Shown: one piece after another, positions 23,801 to 35,891 of the stretch
Layout: each line of letters starts with the position of its first letter
Numbering within the stretch: position 1 is the stretch's first letter
NCBI GenBank assembly: GCA_963556195.1
Contig: CAUVYP010000585.1
Span: 61,001 to 125,000, forward strand
From: Sepiola atlantica
Taxonomy: Eukaryota; Mollusca; Cephalopoda; Sepiida; Sepiolidae
Reading direction: 5' to 3'
Length of the DNA: 64,000 nt
The notes under the pieces: generated by a model
Database searches by the model: none
Seen by the model: only the letters and a program-made list of their open reading frames with translations
Told to the model about the DNA's origin: nothing
Position numbers and translations under genes: made by a program

Positions 23801-23985
23801 TTGTTGATGTTTGCGTATTCAGTTTGTATCGACATATCTCCGACAGTACAAGAGCTGCACTTCTGAAACTTGGTACTTCAGTAGAAAAGGCCTATTCGAG
23901 ACTGTCTGCAAAGTTTCGTTGCACAATTCGAATAAATGTGGAAGTTATAAACAAAAGCGATATCAACTTTAAAACGCGCTAAATT
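23801..23985 (+). repeat. 185-bp monomer (T deletion), copy 7
   Basis: This is the last occurrence of the T deletion, here outside its usual KPG context and following a TCTTGGCGA unit. A private TCCGACAGT is present. No 185-bp unit is found in the remaining 40 kb. Confidence 0.85.
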
Positions 23986-24171
23986 TTGTTGATGTTTTGC
24001 GTATTCAGTTTGTATCGACATATCTCCGGCAGTACAAGAGCTGCACTTCTGAAACTTGGTACTTCAGTAGAAAAGGCCTATTCGAGACTGTCTGCAAAGT
24101 TTCGTTGCACAATTCGAATAAATGTGGAAGTTATAAACAAAAGCGATATCAACTTTAAAACGCGCTAAATT

Positions 24172-25659
24172 TTGTTGATGTTTTGCGTATTCAGTTTGTA
24201 TCGACATATCTCCGGCAGTACAAGAGCTGCACTTCTGAAACTTGGTACTTCAGTAGAAAAGGCCTATTCGAGACTGTCTGCAAAGTTTCGTTGCACAATT
24301 CGAATAAATGTGGAAGGTATAAACAAAAGCGATATCAACTTTAAAACGCGCTAAATTTTGTTGATGTTTTGCGTATTCAGTTTGTATCGACATATCTCCG
24401 GTAGTACAAGAGCTGCACTTCTGAAACTTGGTACTTCAGTAGAACATGTGTCTCGGCGACTGTCTGCAAAGTTTCGTTGCACAATTCGAATAAATGTGGA
24501 AGTTATAAACAAAAGCGATATCAACTTTAAAACGCGCTAAATTTTGTTGATGTTTTGCGTATTCAGTTTGTATCGACATATCTCCGGCAGTACAAGAGCT
24601 GCACTTCTGAAACTTAGTACTTCAGTAGTAATGGCCTATTCGAGACTGTCTGCAAAGTTTCGTTGCACAATTCGAATAAATGTGGAAGTTATAAACAAAA
24701 GCGATATCAACTTTAAAACGCGCTTAATTTTGTTGATGTTTTACGTATTCAGTTTGTATCGACATATCTCCGGCAGTACAAGAGCTGCACTTCTGAAACT
24801 TGGTACTTCAGTAGAACATGTGTCTCCGCGACTGTCTGCAAAGTTTCGTTGCATAATCCGAATAAATGTGGAAGTTATAAACAAAAGCGATATCAACTTT
24901 AAAACGCGCTAAATTTTGTTGATGTTTTGCGTATTCAGTTTGTATCGACATATCTCCGGCAGTACAAGAGCTGCACTTCTGAAACTTGGTACTTCAGTAG
25001 AACATGTGTCTCTGCGACTGTCTGCAAAGTTTCGTTGCACAATTCGAATAAATGTGTTAGTTATAAACAAAAGCGATATCAACTTTAAAACGCGCTAAAT
25101 TTTGTTGATGTTTTGCGTATTCAGTTTGTATCGACATATCTCCGGCAGTACAACAGCTGCACTTCTGAAACTTGGTACTTCAGTAGAAAAGGCCTATTCG
25201 AGACTGTCTGCAAAGTTTCGTTGCACAATTCGAATAAATGTGGAAGCTATAAACAAAAGCGATATCAACTTTAAAACGCGCTAAATTTTGTTGATATTTT
25301 GCGTATTCAGTTTGTATCGACATATCTCCGGTAGTACAAGAGCTGCACTTCTGAAACTTGGTACTTCAGTAGAAAAGGCCTATTCGAGACTGTCTGCAAA
25401 GTTTCGTTGCACAATTCGAATAAATGTGGAAGGTATAAACAAAAGCGATATCAACTTTAAAACGCGCTAAATTTTGTTGATGTTTTGCGTATTCAGTTTG
25501 TATCGACATATCTCCGGTAGTACAAGAGCTGCACTTCTGAAACTTGGTACTTCAGTAGAACATGTGTCTTGTCGACTGTCTGCAAAGTTTCGTTGCACAA
25601 TTCGAATAAATGTGGAAGTTATAAACAAAAGCGATATCAACTTTAAAACGCGCTAAATT
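24172..25659 (+). repeat. Eight-monomer block, copy 2
   Basis: It repeats 22313-23800 unit by unit. Differences include GTAATGGCC at 24544, CATAATCCG at 24730 and TCTTGTCGACTG at 25474, the last creating the only SalI site I noticed (GTCGAC, about 25571-25576). Confidence 0.85.
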
Positions 25660-25845
25660 TTGTTGATGTTTTGCGTATTCAGTTTGTATCGACATATCTC
25701 CGGCAGTATATGAGCTGCACTTCTGAAACTTACTACTTCAGTAGTAAAGGCCTATTCGAGACTGTCTGCAAAGTTTCGTTGCACAATGCGAATAAATGTA
25801 GAAGTTATAAACAAAAGCGATATCAACTTTAAAACGCGCTAAATT
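25660..25845 (+). repeat. Diverged monomer with near-perfect box hairpin
   Basis: This unit has AGTATATGAGCTGC, placing TGA in the translated frame, CAATGCGAATAAA, and CTTACTACTTCAGTAGTAAAG. The last contains an exact inverted repeat with 8-bp arms and a 2-nt loop at 25730-25747. In other GTAAAGGCC units the left arm reads TTAGTACT and mismatches at one position. Confidence 0.75.
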
Positions 25846-27075
25846 TTGTTGATGTTTTACGTATTCAGTTTGTATCGACATATCTCCGGCAGTACAAGAG
25901 CTGCACTTCTGAAACTTGGTACTTCAGTAGAACATGTGTCTCCGCGACTGTCTGCAAAGTTTCGTTGCACAATTCGAATAAATGTGGAAGTTATAAACAA
26001 AAGCGATATCAACTTTAAAACGCGCTAAATTTTGTTGATGTTTTGCGTATTCAGTTTGTATCGACATATCTCCGGCAGTACAAGAGCTGCACTTCTGAAA
26101 CTTGGTACTTCAGTAGAACATGTGTCTCCGCGACTGTCTGCAAAGTTTCGTTGCACAATTCGAATAAATGTGTTAGTTATAAACAAAAGCGATATCAACT
26201 TTAAAACGCGCTAAATTTTGTTGATGTTTTGCGTATTCAGTTTGTATCGACATATCTCCGGCAGTACAACAGCTGCACTTCTGAAACTTGGTACTTCAGT
26301 AGAAAAGGCCTATTCGAGACTGTCTGCAAAGTTTCGTTGCACAATTCGAATAAATGTGGAAGCTATAAACAAAAGCGATATCAACTTTAACACGCGCTAA
26401 ATTTTGTTGATGTTTTGCGTATTCAGTTTGTATCGACATATCTCCGGCAGTACAAGAGCTGCACTTCTGAAACTTGGTACTTAAGTAGAAAAGGCCTATT
26501 CGAGACTGTCTGCAAAGTTTCGTTGCACAATTCGAATAAATGTGGAAGTTATAAACAAAAGCGATATCAACTTTAAAACGCGCTAAATTTTGTTGATGTT
26601 TTGCGTATTCAGTTTGTATCGACATATCTCCGGCAGTACAAGAGCTGCACTTCTGAAACTGGGTACTTCAGTAGGAGATGTGTCTCCGCGACTGATTGCA
26701 AAGGTTCGTGGCACAATTCGAATAAATGTGGAAGTTATAAACAAACGCGATATCAACTTTAAAATGCGCTAAATTTTGTTGATGTTTTGCGTATCCAGTT
26801 TGTATCGACATATCTCCGGCAGTACAAGAGCTGCACTTCTGAAACTTGGTACTTCAGTAGTAAAGGCCTATTCGAGACGGTCTGCAAAGTTTCGTTGCAC
26901 AATTCGAATAAATGTGGAAGTTATAAACAAAAGCGATATCAACTTTAAAACGCGCTAAATTTTGTTGATGTTTTGCGTATTCAGTTTGTATCGACATATC
27001 TCCGGCAGTACAAGAGCTGCACTTCTGAAACTTTGTACTTCAGTAGAAAAGGCCTATTCGAAACTGTCTGCAAAG

Positions 27076-27085
27076 TTTCGTTGGA
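27076..27085 (+). other. CENP-B-box-like half motif, first example
   Basis: TTTCGTTGGA matches the first ten positions of the mammalian CENP-B box consensus (YTTCGTTGGAARCGGGA), but the CGGG half that CENP-B needs is absent, since the sequence continues CAATTCGA. Most monomers have TTTCGTTGCA; a single C-to-G change gives the closer match. I counted 32 such monomers, all between 26962 and 62119 and all with an A-type box. A similar protein-binding role is only a hypothesis. Confidence 0.3.
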
Positions 27086-28263
27086 CAATTCGAATAAATG
27101 TGGAAGGTATAAACAAAAGCGATATCAACTTTAAAACGCGCTAAATTTTGTTGATGTTTTGCGTATTCAGTTTGTATCGACATATCTCCGGTAGTACAAG
27201 AGCTGCACTTCTGAAACTTGGTACTTCAGTAGAACATGTGTCTTGGCGACTGTCTGCAAAGTTTCGTTGCACAATTCGAATAAATGTGGAAGTTATAAAC
27301 AAAAGCGATATCAACTTTAAAACGCGCTAAATTTTGTTGATGTTTTACGTATTCAGTTTGTATCGACATATCTCCGGCAGTACAAGAGCTGCACTTCTGA
27401 AACTTGGTACTTCAGTAGAACATGTGTCTCCGCGACTGTCTGCAAAGTTTCGTTGCACAATTCGAATAAATGTGGAAGTTATAAACAAAAGCGATATCAA
27501 CTTTAAAACGCGCTAAATTTTGTTGATGTTTTGCGTATTCAGTTTGTATCGACATATCTCCGGCAGTACAATAGCTGCACTTCTGAAACTTGGTACTTCA
27601 GTAGAACATGTGTCTCCGCGACTGTCTGCAAAGTTTCGTTGCACAAATCGAATAAATGTGTTAGTTATAAACAAAAGCGATATCAACTTTAAAACGCGCT
27701 AAATTTTGTTGATGTTTTGCGTATTCAGTTTGTATCGACATATCTCCGGCAGTACAACAGCTGCACTTCTGAAACTTGGTACTTCAGTAGAAAAGGCCTA
27801 TTCGAGACTGTCTGCAAAGTTTCGTTGCACAATTCGAATAAATGTGGAAGCTATAAACAAAAGCGATATCAACTTTAAAACGCGCTAAATTTTGTTGATG
27901 TTTTGCGTATTCAGTTTGTATCGACATATCTCCGGCAGTACAAGAGCTGCACTTCTGAAACTTGGTACTTAAGTAGAAAAGGCCTATTCGAGACTGTCTG
28001 CAAAGTTTCGTTGCACAATTCGAATAAATGTGGAAGGTATAAACAAAAGCGATATCAACTTTAAAACGCGCTAAATTTTGTTGATGTTTTGCGTATTCAG
28101 TTTGTATCGACATATCTCCGGTAGTACAAGAGCTGCACTTCTGAAACTTGGTACTTCAGTAGAACATGTGTCTCGGCGACTGTCTGCAAAGTTTCGTTGC
28201 ACAATTCGAATAAATGTGGAAGTTATAAACAAAAGCGATATCAACTTTAAAACGCGCTAAATT

Positions 28264-29751
28264 TTGTTGATGTTTTGCGTATTCAGTTTGTATCGACATA
28301 TCTCCGGCAGTACAAGAGCTGCACTTCTGAAACTGGGTACTTCAGTAGGAGATGTGTCTCCGCGACTGATTGCAAAGGTTCGTGGCACAATTCGAATAAA
28401 TGTGGAAGTTATAAACAAACGCGATATCAACTTTAAAACGCGCTAAATTTTGTTGATGTTTTGCGTATCCAGTTTGTATCGACATATCTCCGGCAGTACA
28501 AGAGCTGCACTTCTGAAACTTGGTACTTCAGTAGTAAAGGCCTATTCGAGACGGTCTGCAAAGTTTCGTTGCACAATTCGAATAAATGTGGAAGTTATAA
28601 ACAAAAGCGATATCAACTTTAAAACGCGCTAAATTTTGTTGATGTTTTGCGTATTCAGTTTGTATCGACATATCTCCGGCAGTACAAGAGCTGCACTTCT
28701 GAAACTTAGTACTTCAGTAGAAAAGGCTAATTCGAAACTGTCTGCAAAGTTTCGTTGGACAATTCGAATAAATGTGGAAGGTATAAACAAAAGCGATATC
28801 AACTTTAAAACGCGCTAAATTTTGTTGATTTTTGGCGTATTCAGTTTGTATCGACATATCTCCGGTAGTACAAGAGCTGCACTTCTGAAACTTAGTACTT
28901 CAGTAGAAAAGACTAATTCGAAACTGTCTGCAAAGTTTCGTTGGACAATTCGAATAAATGTGGAAGTTATAAACAAAAGCGATATCAACTTTAAAACGCG
29001 CTAAATTTTGTTGATGTTTTGCGTATTCAGTTTGTATCGACATATCTCCGGCAGTACAAGAGCTGCACTTCTGAAACTGGGTACTTCAGTAGGAGATGTG
29101 TCTCCGCGACTGATTGCAAAGGTTCGTGGCACAATTCGAATAAATGTGGAAGTTATAAACAAACGCGATATCAACTTTAAAACGCGCTAAATTTTGTTGA
29201 TGTTTTGCGTATCCAGTTTGTATCGACATATCTCCGGCAGTACAAGAGCTGCACTTCTGAAACTTGGTACTTCAGTAGTAAAGGCCTATTCGAGACGGTC
29301 TGCAAAGTTTCGTTGCACAATTCGAATAAATGTGGAAGTTATAAACAAAAGCGATATCAACTTTAAAACGCGCTAAATTTTGTTGATGTTTTGCGTATTC
29401 AGTTTGTATCGACATATCTCCGGCAGTACAAGAGTTGCACTTCTGAAACTTAGTACTTCAGTAGAAAAGGCTAATTCGAAACTGTCTGCAAAGTTTCGTT
29501 GGACAATTCGAATAAATGTGGAAGGTATAAACAAAAGCGATATCAACTTTAAGACGCGCTAAATTTTGTTGATTTTTGGCGTATTCAGTTTGTATCGACA
29601 TATCTCCGGTAGTACAAGAGCTGCACTTCTGAAACTTGGTACTTCAGTAGAAAATGCCTATTCGAAACTGTCTGCAAAGTTTCGTTGGACAATTTTAATA
29701 AATGTGGAAGTTATAAACAAAAGCGATATCAACTTTAAAACGCGCTAAATT
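28264..29751 (+). repeat. Four-monomer tandem duplication, 744-bp period
   Basis: Units 28264, 28450, 28636 and 28822 are repeated at 29008, 29194, 29380 and 29566: GGAGATGTG box, GTATCCAG, GGCTAATTCGAAACTG, then GATTTTTGGCG. Differences include GAGTTGCAC and AAGACGCGC at 29380 and CAATTTTAATAAA at 29566. The following higher-order copy at 30868 lacks this duplication. Confidence 0.85.
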
Positions 29752-31053
29752 TTGTTGATGTTTTGCGTATTCAGTTTGTATCGACATATCTCCGGCAGTA
29801 CAAGAGCTGCACTTCTGAAACTTAGTACTTCAGTAGTAAAGGCCTATTCGAGACTGTCTGCAAAGTTTCGTTGCACAATTCGAATAAATGTGGAAGTTAT
29901 AAACAAAAGCGATATCAACTTTAAAACGCGCTAAATTTTGTTGATGTTTTACGTATTCAGTTTGTATCGACATATCTCCGGCAGTACAAGAGCTGCACTT
30001 CTGAAACTTGGTACTTCAGTAGAACATGTGTCTCCGCGACTGTCTGCAAAGTTTCGTTGCACAATTCGAATAAATGTGGAAGTTATAAACAAAAGCGATA
30101 TCAACTTTAAAACGCGCTAAATTTTGTTGATGTTTTGCGTATTCAGTTTGTATCGACATATCTCCGGCAGTACAAGAGCTGCACTTCTGAAACTTGGTAC
30201 TTCAGTAGAACATGTGTCTCCGCGACTGTCTGCAAAGTTTCGTTGCACAATTCGAATAAATGTGTAAGTTATAAACAAAAGCGATATCAACTTTAAAACG
30301 CGCTAAATTTTGTTGATGTTTTGCGTATTCAGTTTGTATCGACATATCTCCGGCAGTACAACAGCTGCACTTCTGAAACTTGGTACTTCAGTAGAAAAGG
30401 CCTATTCGAGACTGTCTGCAAAGTTTCGTTGCACAATTCGAATAAATGTGGAAGCTATAAACAAAAGCGATATCAACTTTAAAACGCGCTAAATTTTGTT
30501 GATGTTTTGCGTATTCAGTTTGTATCGACATATCTCCGGCAGTACAAGAGCTGCACTTCTGAAACTTGGTACTTAAGTAGAAAAGGCCTATTCGAGACTG
30601 TCTGCAAAGTTTCGTTGCACAATTCGAATAAATGTGGAAGGTATAAACAAAAGCGATATCAACTTTAAAACGCGCTAAATTTTGTTGATGTTTTGCGTAT
30701 TCAGTTTGTATCGACATATCTCCGGTAGTACAAGAGCTGCACTTCTGAAACTTGGTACTTCAGTAGAACATGTGTCTCGGCGACTGTCTGCAAAGTTTCG
30801 TTGCACAATTCGAATAAATGTGGAAGTTATAAACAAAAGCGATATCAACTTTAAAACGCGCTAAATTTTGTTGATGTTTTGCGTATTCAGTTTGTATCGA
30901 CATATCTCCGGCAGTACAAGAGCTGCACTTCTGAAACTGGGTACTTCAGTAGGAGATGTGTCTCCGCGACTGATTGCAAAGGTTCGTGGCACAATTCGAA
31001 TAAATGTGGAAGTTATAAACAAACGCGATATCAACTTTAAAACGCGCTAAATT

Positions 31054-31239
31054 TTGTTGATGTTTTGCGTATCCAGTTTGTATCGACATATCTCCGGCAG
31101 TACAAGAGCTGCACTTCTGAAACTTAGTACTTCAGTAGAAAAGGCTAATTCGAAACTGTCTGCAAAGTTTCGTTGGACAATTCGAATAAATGTGGAAGGT
31201 ATAAACAAAAGCGATATCAACTTTAAAACGCGCTAAATT
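31054..31239 (+). repeat. Chimeric monomer, GTATCCAG 5' and TTGGAC 3'
   Basis: The start has GTATCCAG, as in 28450. From CTTAGTACTTC onward it matches the next unit type (GGCTAATTCGAAACTG, TTTCGTTGGAC, GGAAGGT) at 28636. A one-monomer deletion between these two adjacent types explains it. Confidence 0.8.
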
Positions 31240-31611
31240 TTGTTGATTTTTGGCGTATTCAGTTTGTATCGACATATCTCCGGTAGTACAAGAGCTGCAC
31301 TTCTAAAACTTGGTACTTCAGTAGAAAAGGCCTATTCGAAACTGTCTGCAAAGTTTCGTTGGACAATTCGAATAAATGTGGAAGTTATAAACAAAAGCGA
31401 TATCAACTTTAAAACGCGCTAAATTTTGTTGATGTTTTGCGTATTCAGTTTGTATCGACATATCTCCGGCAGTACAAGAGCTGCACTTCTGAAACTTGGT
31501 ACTTCAGTAGAACATGTGTCTCCGCGACTGTCTGCAAAGTTTCGTTGCACAATTCGAATAAATGTGTTAGTTATAAACAAAAGCGATATCAACTTTAAAA
31601 CGCGCTAAATT

Positions 31612-34600
31612 TTGTTGATGTTTTGCGTATTCAGTTTGTATCGACATATCTCCGGCAGTACAACAGCTGCCAGATCTGAAACTTGGTACTTCAGTAGAAA
31701 AGGCCTATTCGAGACTGTCTGCAAAGTTTCGTTGCACAATTCGAATAAATGTGGAAGGTATAAACAAAAGCGATATCAACTTTAAAACGCGCTAAATTTT
31801 GTTGATTTTTTGCGTATTCAGTTTGTATCGACATATCTCCGGTAGTACAAGAGCTGCACTTCTGAAACTTGGTACTTCAGTAGAAAAGGCCTATTCGAGA
31901 CTGTCTGCAAAGTTTCGTTGCACAATTCGAATAAATGTGGAAGTTATAAACAAAAGCGATATCAACTTTAAAACGCGCTAAATTTTGTTGAGGTTTTGCG
32001 TATTCAGTTTGTATCGACATATCTCCGGCAGTACAAGAGCTGCACTTCTGAAACTTAGTACTTCAGTAGTAAAGGCCTATTCGAGACTGTCTGCAAAGTT
32101 TCGTTGCACAATTCGAATAAATGTGGAAGTTATAAACAAAAGCGATATCAACTTTAAAACGCGCTAAATTTTGTTGATGTTTTACGTATTCAGTTTGTAT
32201 CGACATATCTCCGGCAGTACAAGAGCTGCACTTCTGAAACTTGGTACTTCAGTAGAACATGTGTCTCCGCGACTGTCTGCAAAGTTTCGTTGCACAATTC
32301 GAATAAATGTGGAAGTTATAAACAAAAGCGATATCAACTTTAAAACGCGCTAAATTTTGTTGATGTTTTGCGTATTCAGTTTGTATCGACATATCTCCGG
32401 CAGTACAAGAGCTGCACTTCTGAAACTTGGTACTTCAGTAGAACATGTGTCTCCGCGACTGTCTGCAAAGTTTCGTTGCACAATTCGAATAAATGTGTTA
32501 GTTATAAACAAAAGCGATATCAACTTTAAAACGCGCTAAATTTTGTTGATGTTTTGCGTATTCAGTTTGTATCGACATATCTCCGGCAGTACAACAGCTG
32601 CACTTCTGAAACTTGGTACTTCAGTAGAAAAGGCCTATTCGAGACTGTCTGCAAAGTTCCGTTGCACAATTCGAATAAATGTGGAAGCTATTAACAAAAG
32701 CGATATCAACTTTAAAACGCGCTAAATTTTGTTGATGTTTTGCGTATTCAGTTTGTATCGACATATCTCCGGCAGTACAAGAGCTGCACTTCTGAAACTT
32801 GGTACTTAAGTAGAAAAGGCCTATTCGAGACTGTCTGCAAAGTTTCGTTGCACAATTCGAATAAATGTGGAAGGTATAAACAAAAGCGATATCAACTTTA
32901 AAACGCGCTAAATTTTGTTGATGTTTTGCGTATTCAGTTTGTATCGACATATCTCCGGTAGTACAAGAGCTGCACTTCTGAAACTTGGTACTTCAGTAGA
33001 ACATGTGTCTCGGCGACTGTCTGCAAAGTTTCGTTGCACAATTCGAATAAATGTGGAAGTTATAAACAAAAGCGATATCAACTTTAAAACGCGCTAAATT
33101 TTGTTGATGTTTTGCGTATTCAGTTTGTATCGACATATCTCCGGCAGTACAAGAGCTGCACTTCTGAAACTGGGTACTTCAGTAGGAGATGTGTCTCCGC
33201 GACTGATTGCAAAGGTTCGTGGCACAATTCGAATAAATGTGGAAGTTATAAACAAACGCGATATCAACTTTAAAACGCGCTAAATTTTGTTGATGTTTTG
33301 CGTATCCAGTTTGTATCGACATATCTCCGGCAGTACAAGAGCTGCACTTCTGAAACTTGGTACTTCAGTAGTAAAGGCCTATTCGAGACGGTCTGCAAAG
33401 TTTCGTTGCACAATTCGAATAAATGTGGAAGTTATAAACAAAAGCGATATCAACTTTAAAACGCGCTAAATTTTGTTGATGTTTTGCGTATTCAGTTTGT
33501 ATCGACATATCTCCGGCAGTACAAGAGCTGCACTTCTGAAACTTGGTACTTCAGTAGAAAAGGCCTATTCGAAACTGTCTGCAAAGTTTCGTTGGACAAT
33601 TCGAATAAATGTGGAAGGTATAAACAAAAGCGATATCAACTTTAAAACGCGCTAAATTTTGTTGATTCTTGGCGTATTCAGTTTGTATCGACATATCTCC
33701 GGTAGTACAAGAGCTGCACTTCTGAAACTTGGTACTTCAGTAGAAAAGGCCTATTCGAAACTGTCTGCAAAGTTTCGTTGGACAATTCGAATAAATGTGG
33801 AAGTTATAAACAAAAGCGATATCAACTTTAAAACGCGCTAAATTTTGTTGATGTTTTGCGTATTCAGTTTGTATCGACATATCTCCGGCAGTACAAGAGC
33901 TGCACTTCTGAAACTTGGTACTTCAGTAGAACATGTGTCTCCGCGACTGTCTGCAAAGTTTCGTTGCACAATTCGAATAAATGTGGAAGTTATAAACAAA
34001 AGCGATATCAACTTTAAAACGCGCTAAATTTTGTTGATGTTTTGCGTATTCAGTTTGTATCGACATATCTCCGGCAGTACAAGAGCTGCACTTCTGAAAC
34101 TACGTACTTCAGTAGGAGATGTGTCTCCGCGACTGATTGCAAAGGTTCGTGGCACAATTCGAATAAATGTGGAAGTTATAAACAAACGCGATATCAACTT
34201 TAAAACGCGCTAAATTTTGTTGATGTTTTGCGTATCCAGTTTGTATCGACATATCTCCGGCAGTACAAGAGCTGCACTTCTGAAACTTGGAACTTCAGTA
34301 GTAAAGGCCTATTCGAGACGGTCTGCAAAGTTTCGTTGCACAATTCGAATAAATGTGGAAGTTATAAACAAAAGCGATATCAACTTTAAAACGCGCTAAA
34401 TTTTGTTGATGTTTTGCGTATTCAGTTTGTATCGACATATCTCCGGCAGTACAAGAGATGCACTTCTGAAACTTTGTACTTCAGTAGAAAAGGCCTATTC
34501 GAAACTGTCTGCAAAGTTTCGTTGGACAATTCGAATAAATGTGGAAGGTATAAACAAAAGCGATATCAACTTTAAAACGCGCTAAATTTTGTTGATTTTT

Positions 34601-35518
34601 TGCGTATTCAGTTTGTATCGACATATCTCCGGTAGTACAAGAGCTGCACTTCTGAAACTTGGTACTTCAGTAGAAAAGGCCTATTCGCAACTGTCTGCAA
34701 AGTTTCGTTGGACAATTCGAATAAATGTGGAAGTTATAAACAAAAGCGATATCAAATTTAAAACGCGCTAAATTTTGTTGATGTTTTGCGTATTCAGTTT
34801 GTATCGACATATCTCCGGCAGTACAAGAGCTGCACTTCTGAAACTTGGTACTTCAGTAGAACATGTGTCTCCGCGACTATCTGCAAAGTTTCGTTGCACA
34901 ATTCAAATAAATGTGGAAGTTATAAACAAAAGCGATATCAACTTTAAAACGCGCTAAATTTTGTTGATGTTTTGCGTATTCAGTTTGTATCGAACTATCT
35001 CCGGCAGTACAAGAGCTGCACTTCTGAAACTTAGTACTTCAGTAGAAAAGGCTAATTCGAAACTGTCTGCAAAGTTTCGTTGGACAATTCGAATAAATGT
35101 GGAAGGTATAAACAAAAGCGATATCAACTTTAAAACGCGCTAAATTTTGTTGATTTTTGGCGTATTCAGTTTGTATCGACATATCTCCGGTAGTACAAGA
35201 GCTGCACTTCTGAAACTTGGTACTTCAGTAGAAAAGGCCTATTCGAAACTGTCTGCAAAGTTTCGTTGGACAATTCGAATAAATGTGGAAGTTATAAACA
35301 AAAGCGATATCAACTTTAAAACGCGCTAAATTTTGTTGATGTTTTGCGTATTCAGTTTGTATCGACATATCTCCGGCAGTACAAGAGCTGCACTTCTGAA
35401 ACTTGGTACCTCAGTAGAACATGTGTCTCCGCGACTGTCTGCAAAGTTTCGTTGCACAATTCGAATAAATGTGTTAGTTATAAACAAAAGCGATATCAAC
35501 TTTAAAACGCGCTAAATT
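31612..35518 (+). repeat. 21-monomer higher-order repeat A (3907 bp)
   Basis: It begins with a 187-bp unit in which GCTGCACTTCTG is replaced by GCTGCCAGATCTG, adding one base and a BglII site at 31672. Twenty ordinary 186-bp units follow. The next BglII unit lies exactly 3907 bp downstream. The order of unit types is the same as in copy B. Private changes include GATTCTTGGCG (33659), AACTACGTAC (34031) and TCGAACTATC (34961). Confidence 0.9.
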
Positions 35519-35891
35519 TTGTTGATGTTTTGCGTATTCAGTTTGTATCGACATATCTCCGGCAGTACAACAGCTGCCAGATCTGAAACTTGGTACTTCA
35601 GTAGAAAAGGCCTATTCGAAACTGTCTGCAAAGTTTCGTTGGACAATTCGAATAAATGTGGAAGTTATAAACAAAAGCGATATCAACTTTAAAACGCGCT
35701 AAATTTTGTTGATGTTTTGCGTATTCAGTTTGTATCGACATATCTCCGGCAGTACAAGAGCTGCACTTCTGAAACTTGGTACTTCAGTAGAACATGTGTC
35801 TCCGCGACTGTCTGCAAAGTTTCGTTGCACAATTCGAATAAATGTGTTAGTTATAAACAAAAGCGATATCAACTTTAAAACGCGCTAAATT
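35519..35891 (+). repeat. Inserted dimer (373 bp) with chimeric BglII monomer
   Basis: The 187-bp unit at 35519 starts as the BglII type but ends with TTCGAAACTG and TTTCGTTGGAC, features of the GATTTTTGGCG unit at 35147. It is followed by a second GTGTTAGTT unit (35706), almost identical to 35333. Crossover between the BglII unit and the unit two places upstream would duplicate exactly two monomers and leave this hybrid. Confidence 0.85.

Larger units (their letters stand above)
22313..28077 (+). repeat. Region II transition family
   Basis: KPG, NLG and SSKF/VKG markers disappear here. New ones appear: GTACAACAGCTGC with GGAAGCTATAAAC (TTA/VEA type), TCTCGGCGACTG and TCTTGGCGACTG boxes, and from 26590 the GGAGATGTG box with AAAGGTTCGTGGC. 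The first TTTCGTTGGAC unit is at 26962. The region links the variant sets of Regions I and III. Confidence 0.8.

Noticed and set aside
27076..27092. True CENP-B box
   Set aside because: Only the first ten positions match. The required CGGG segment is absent in every unit examined.
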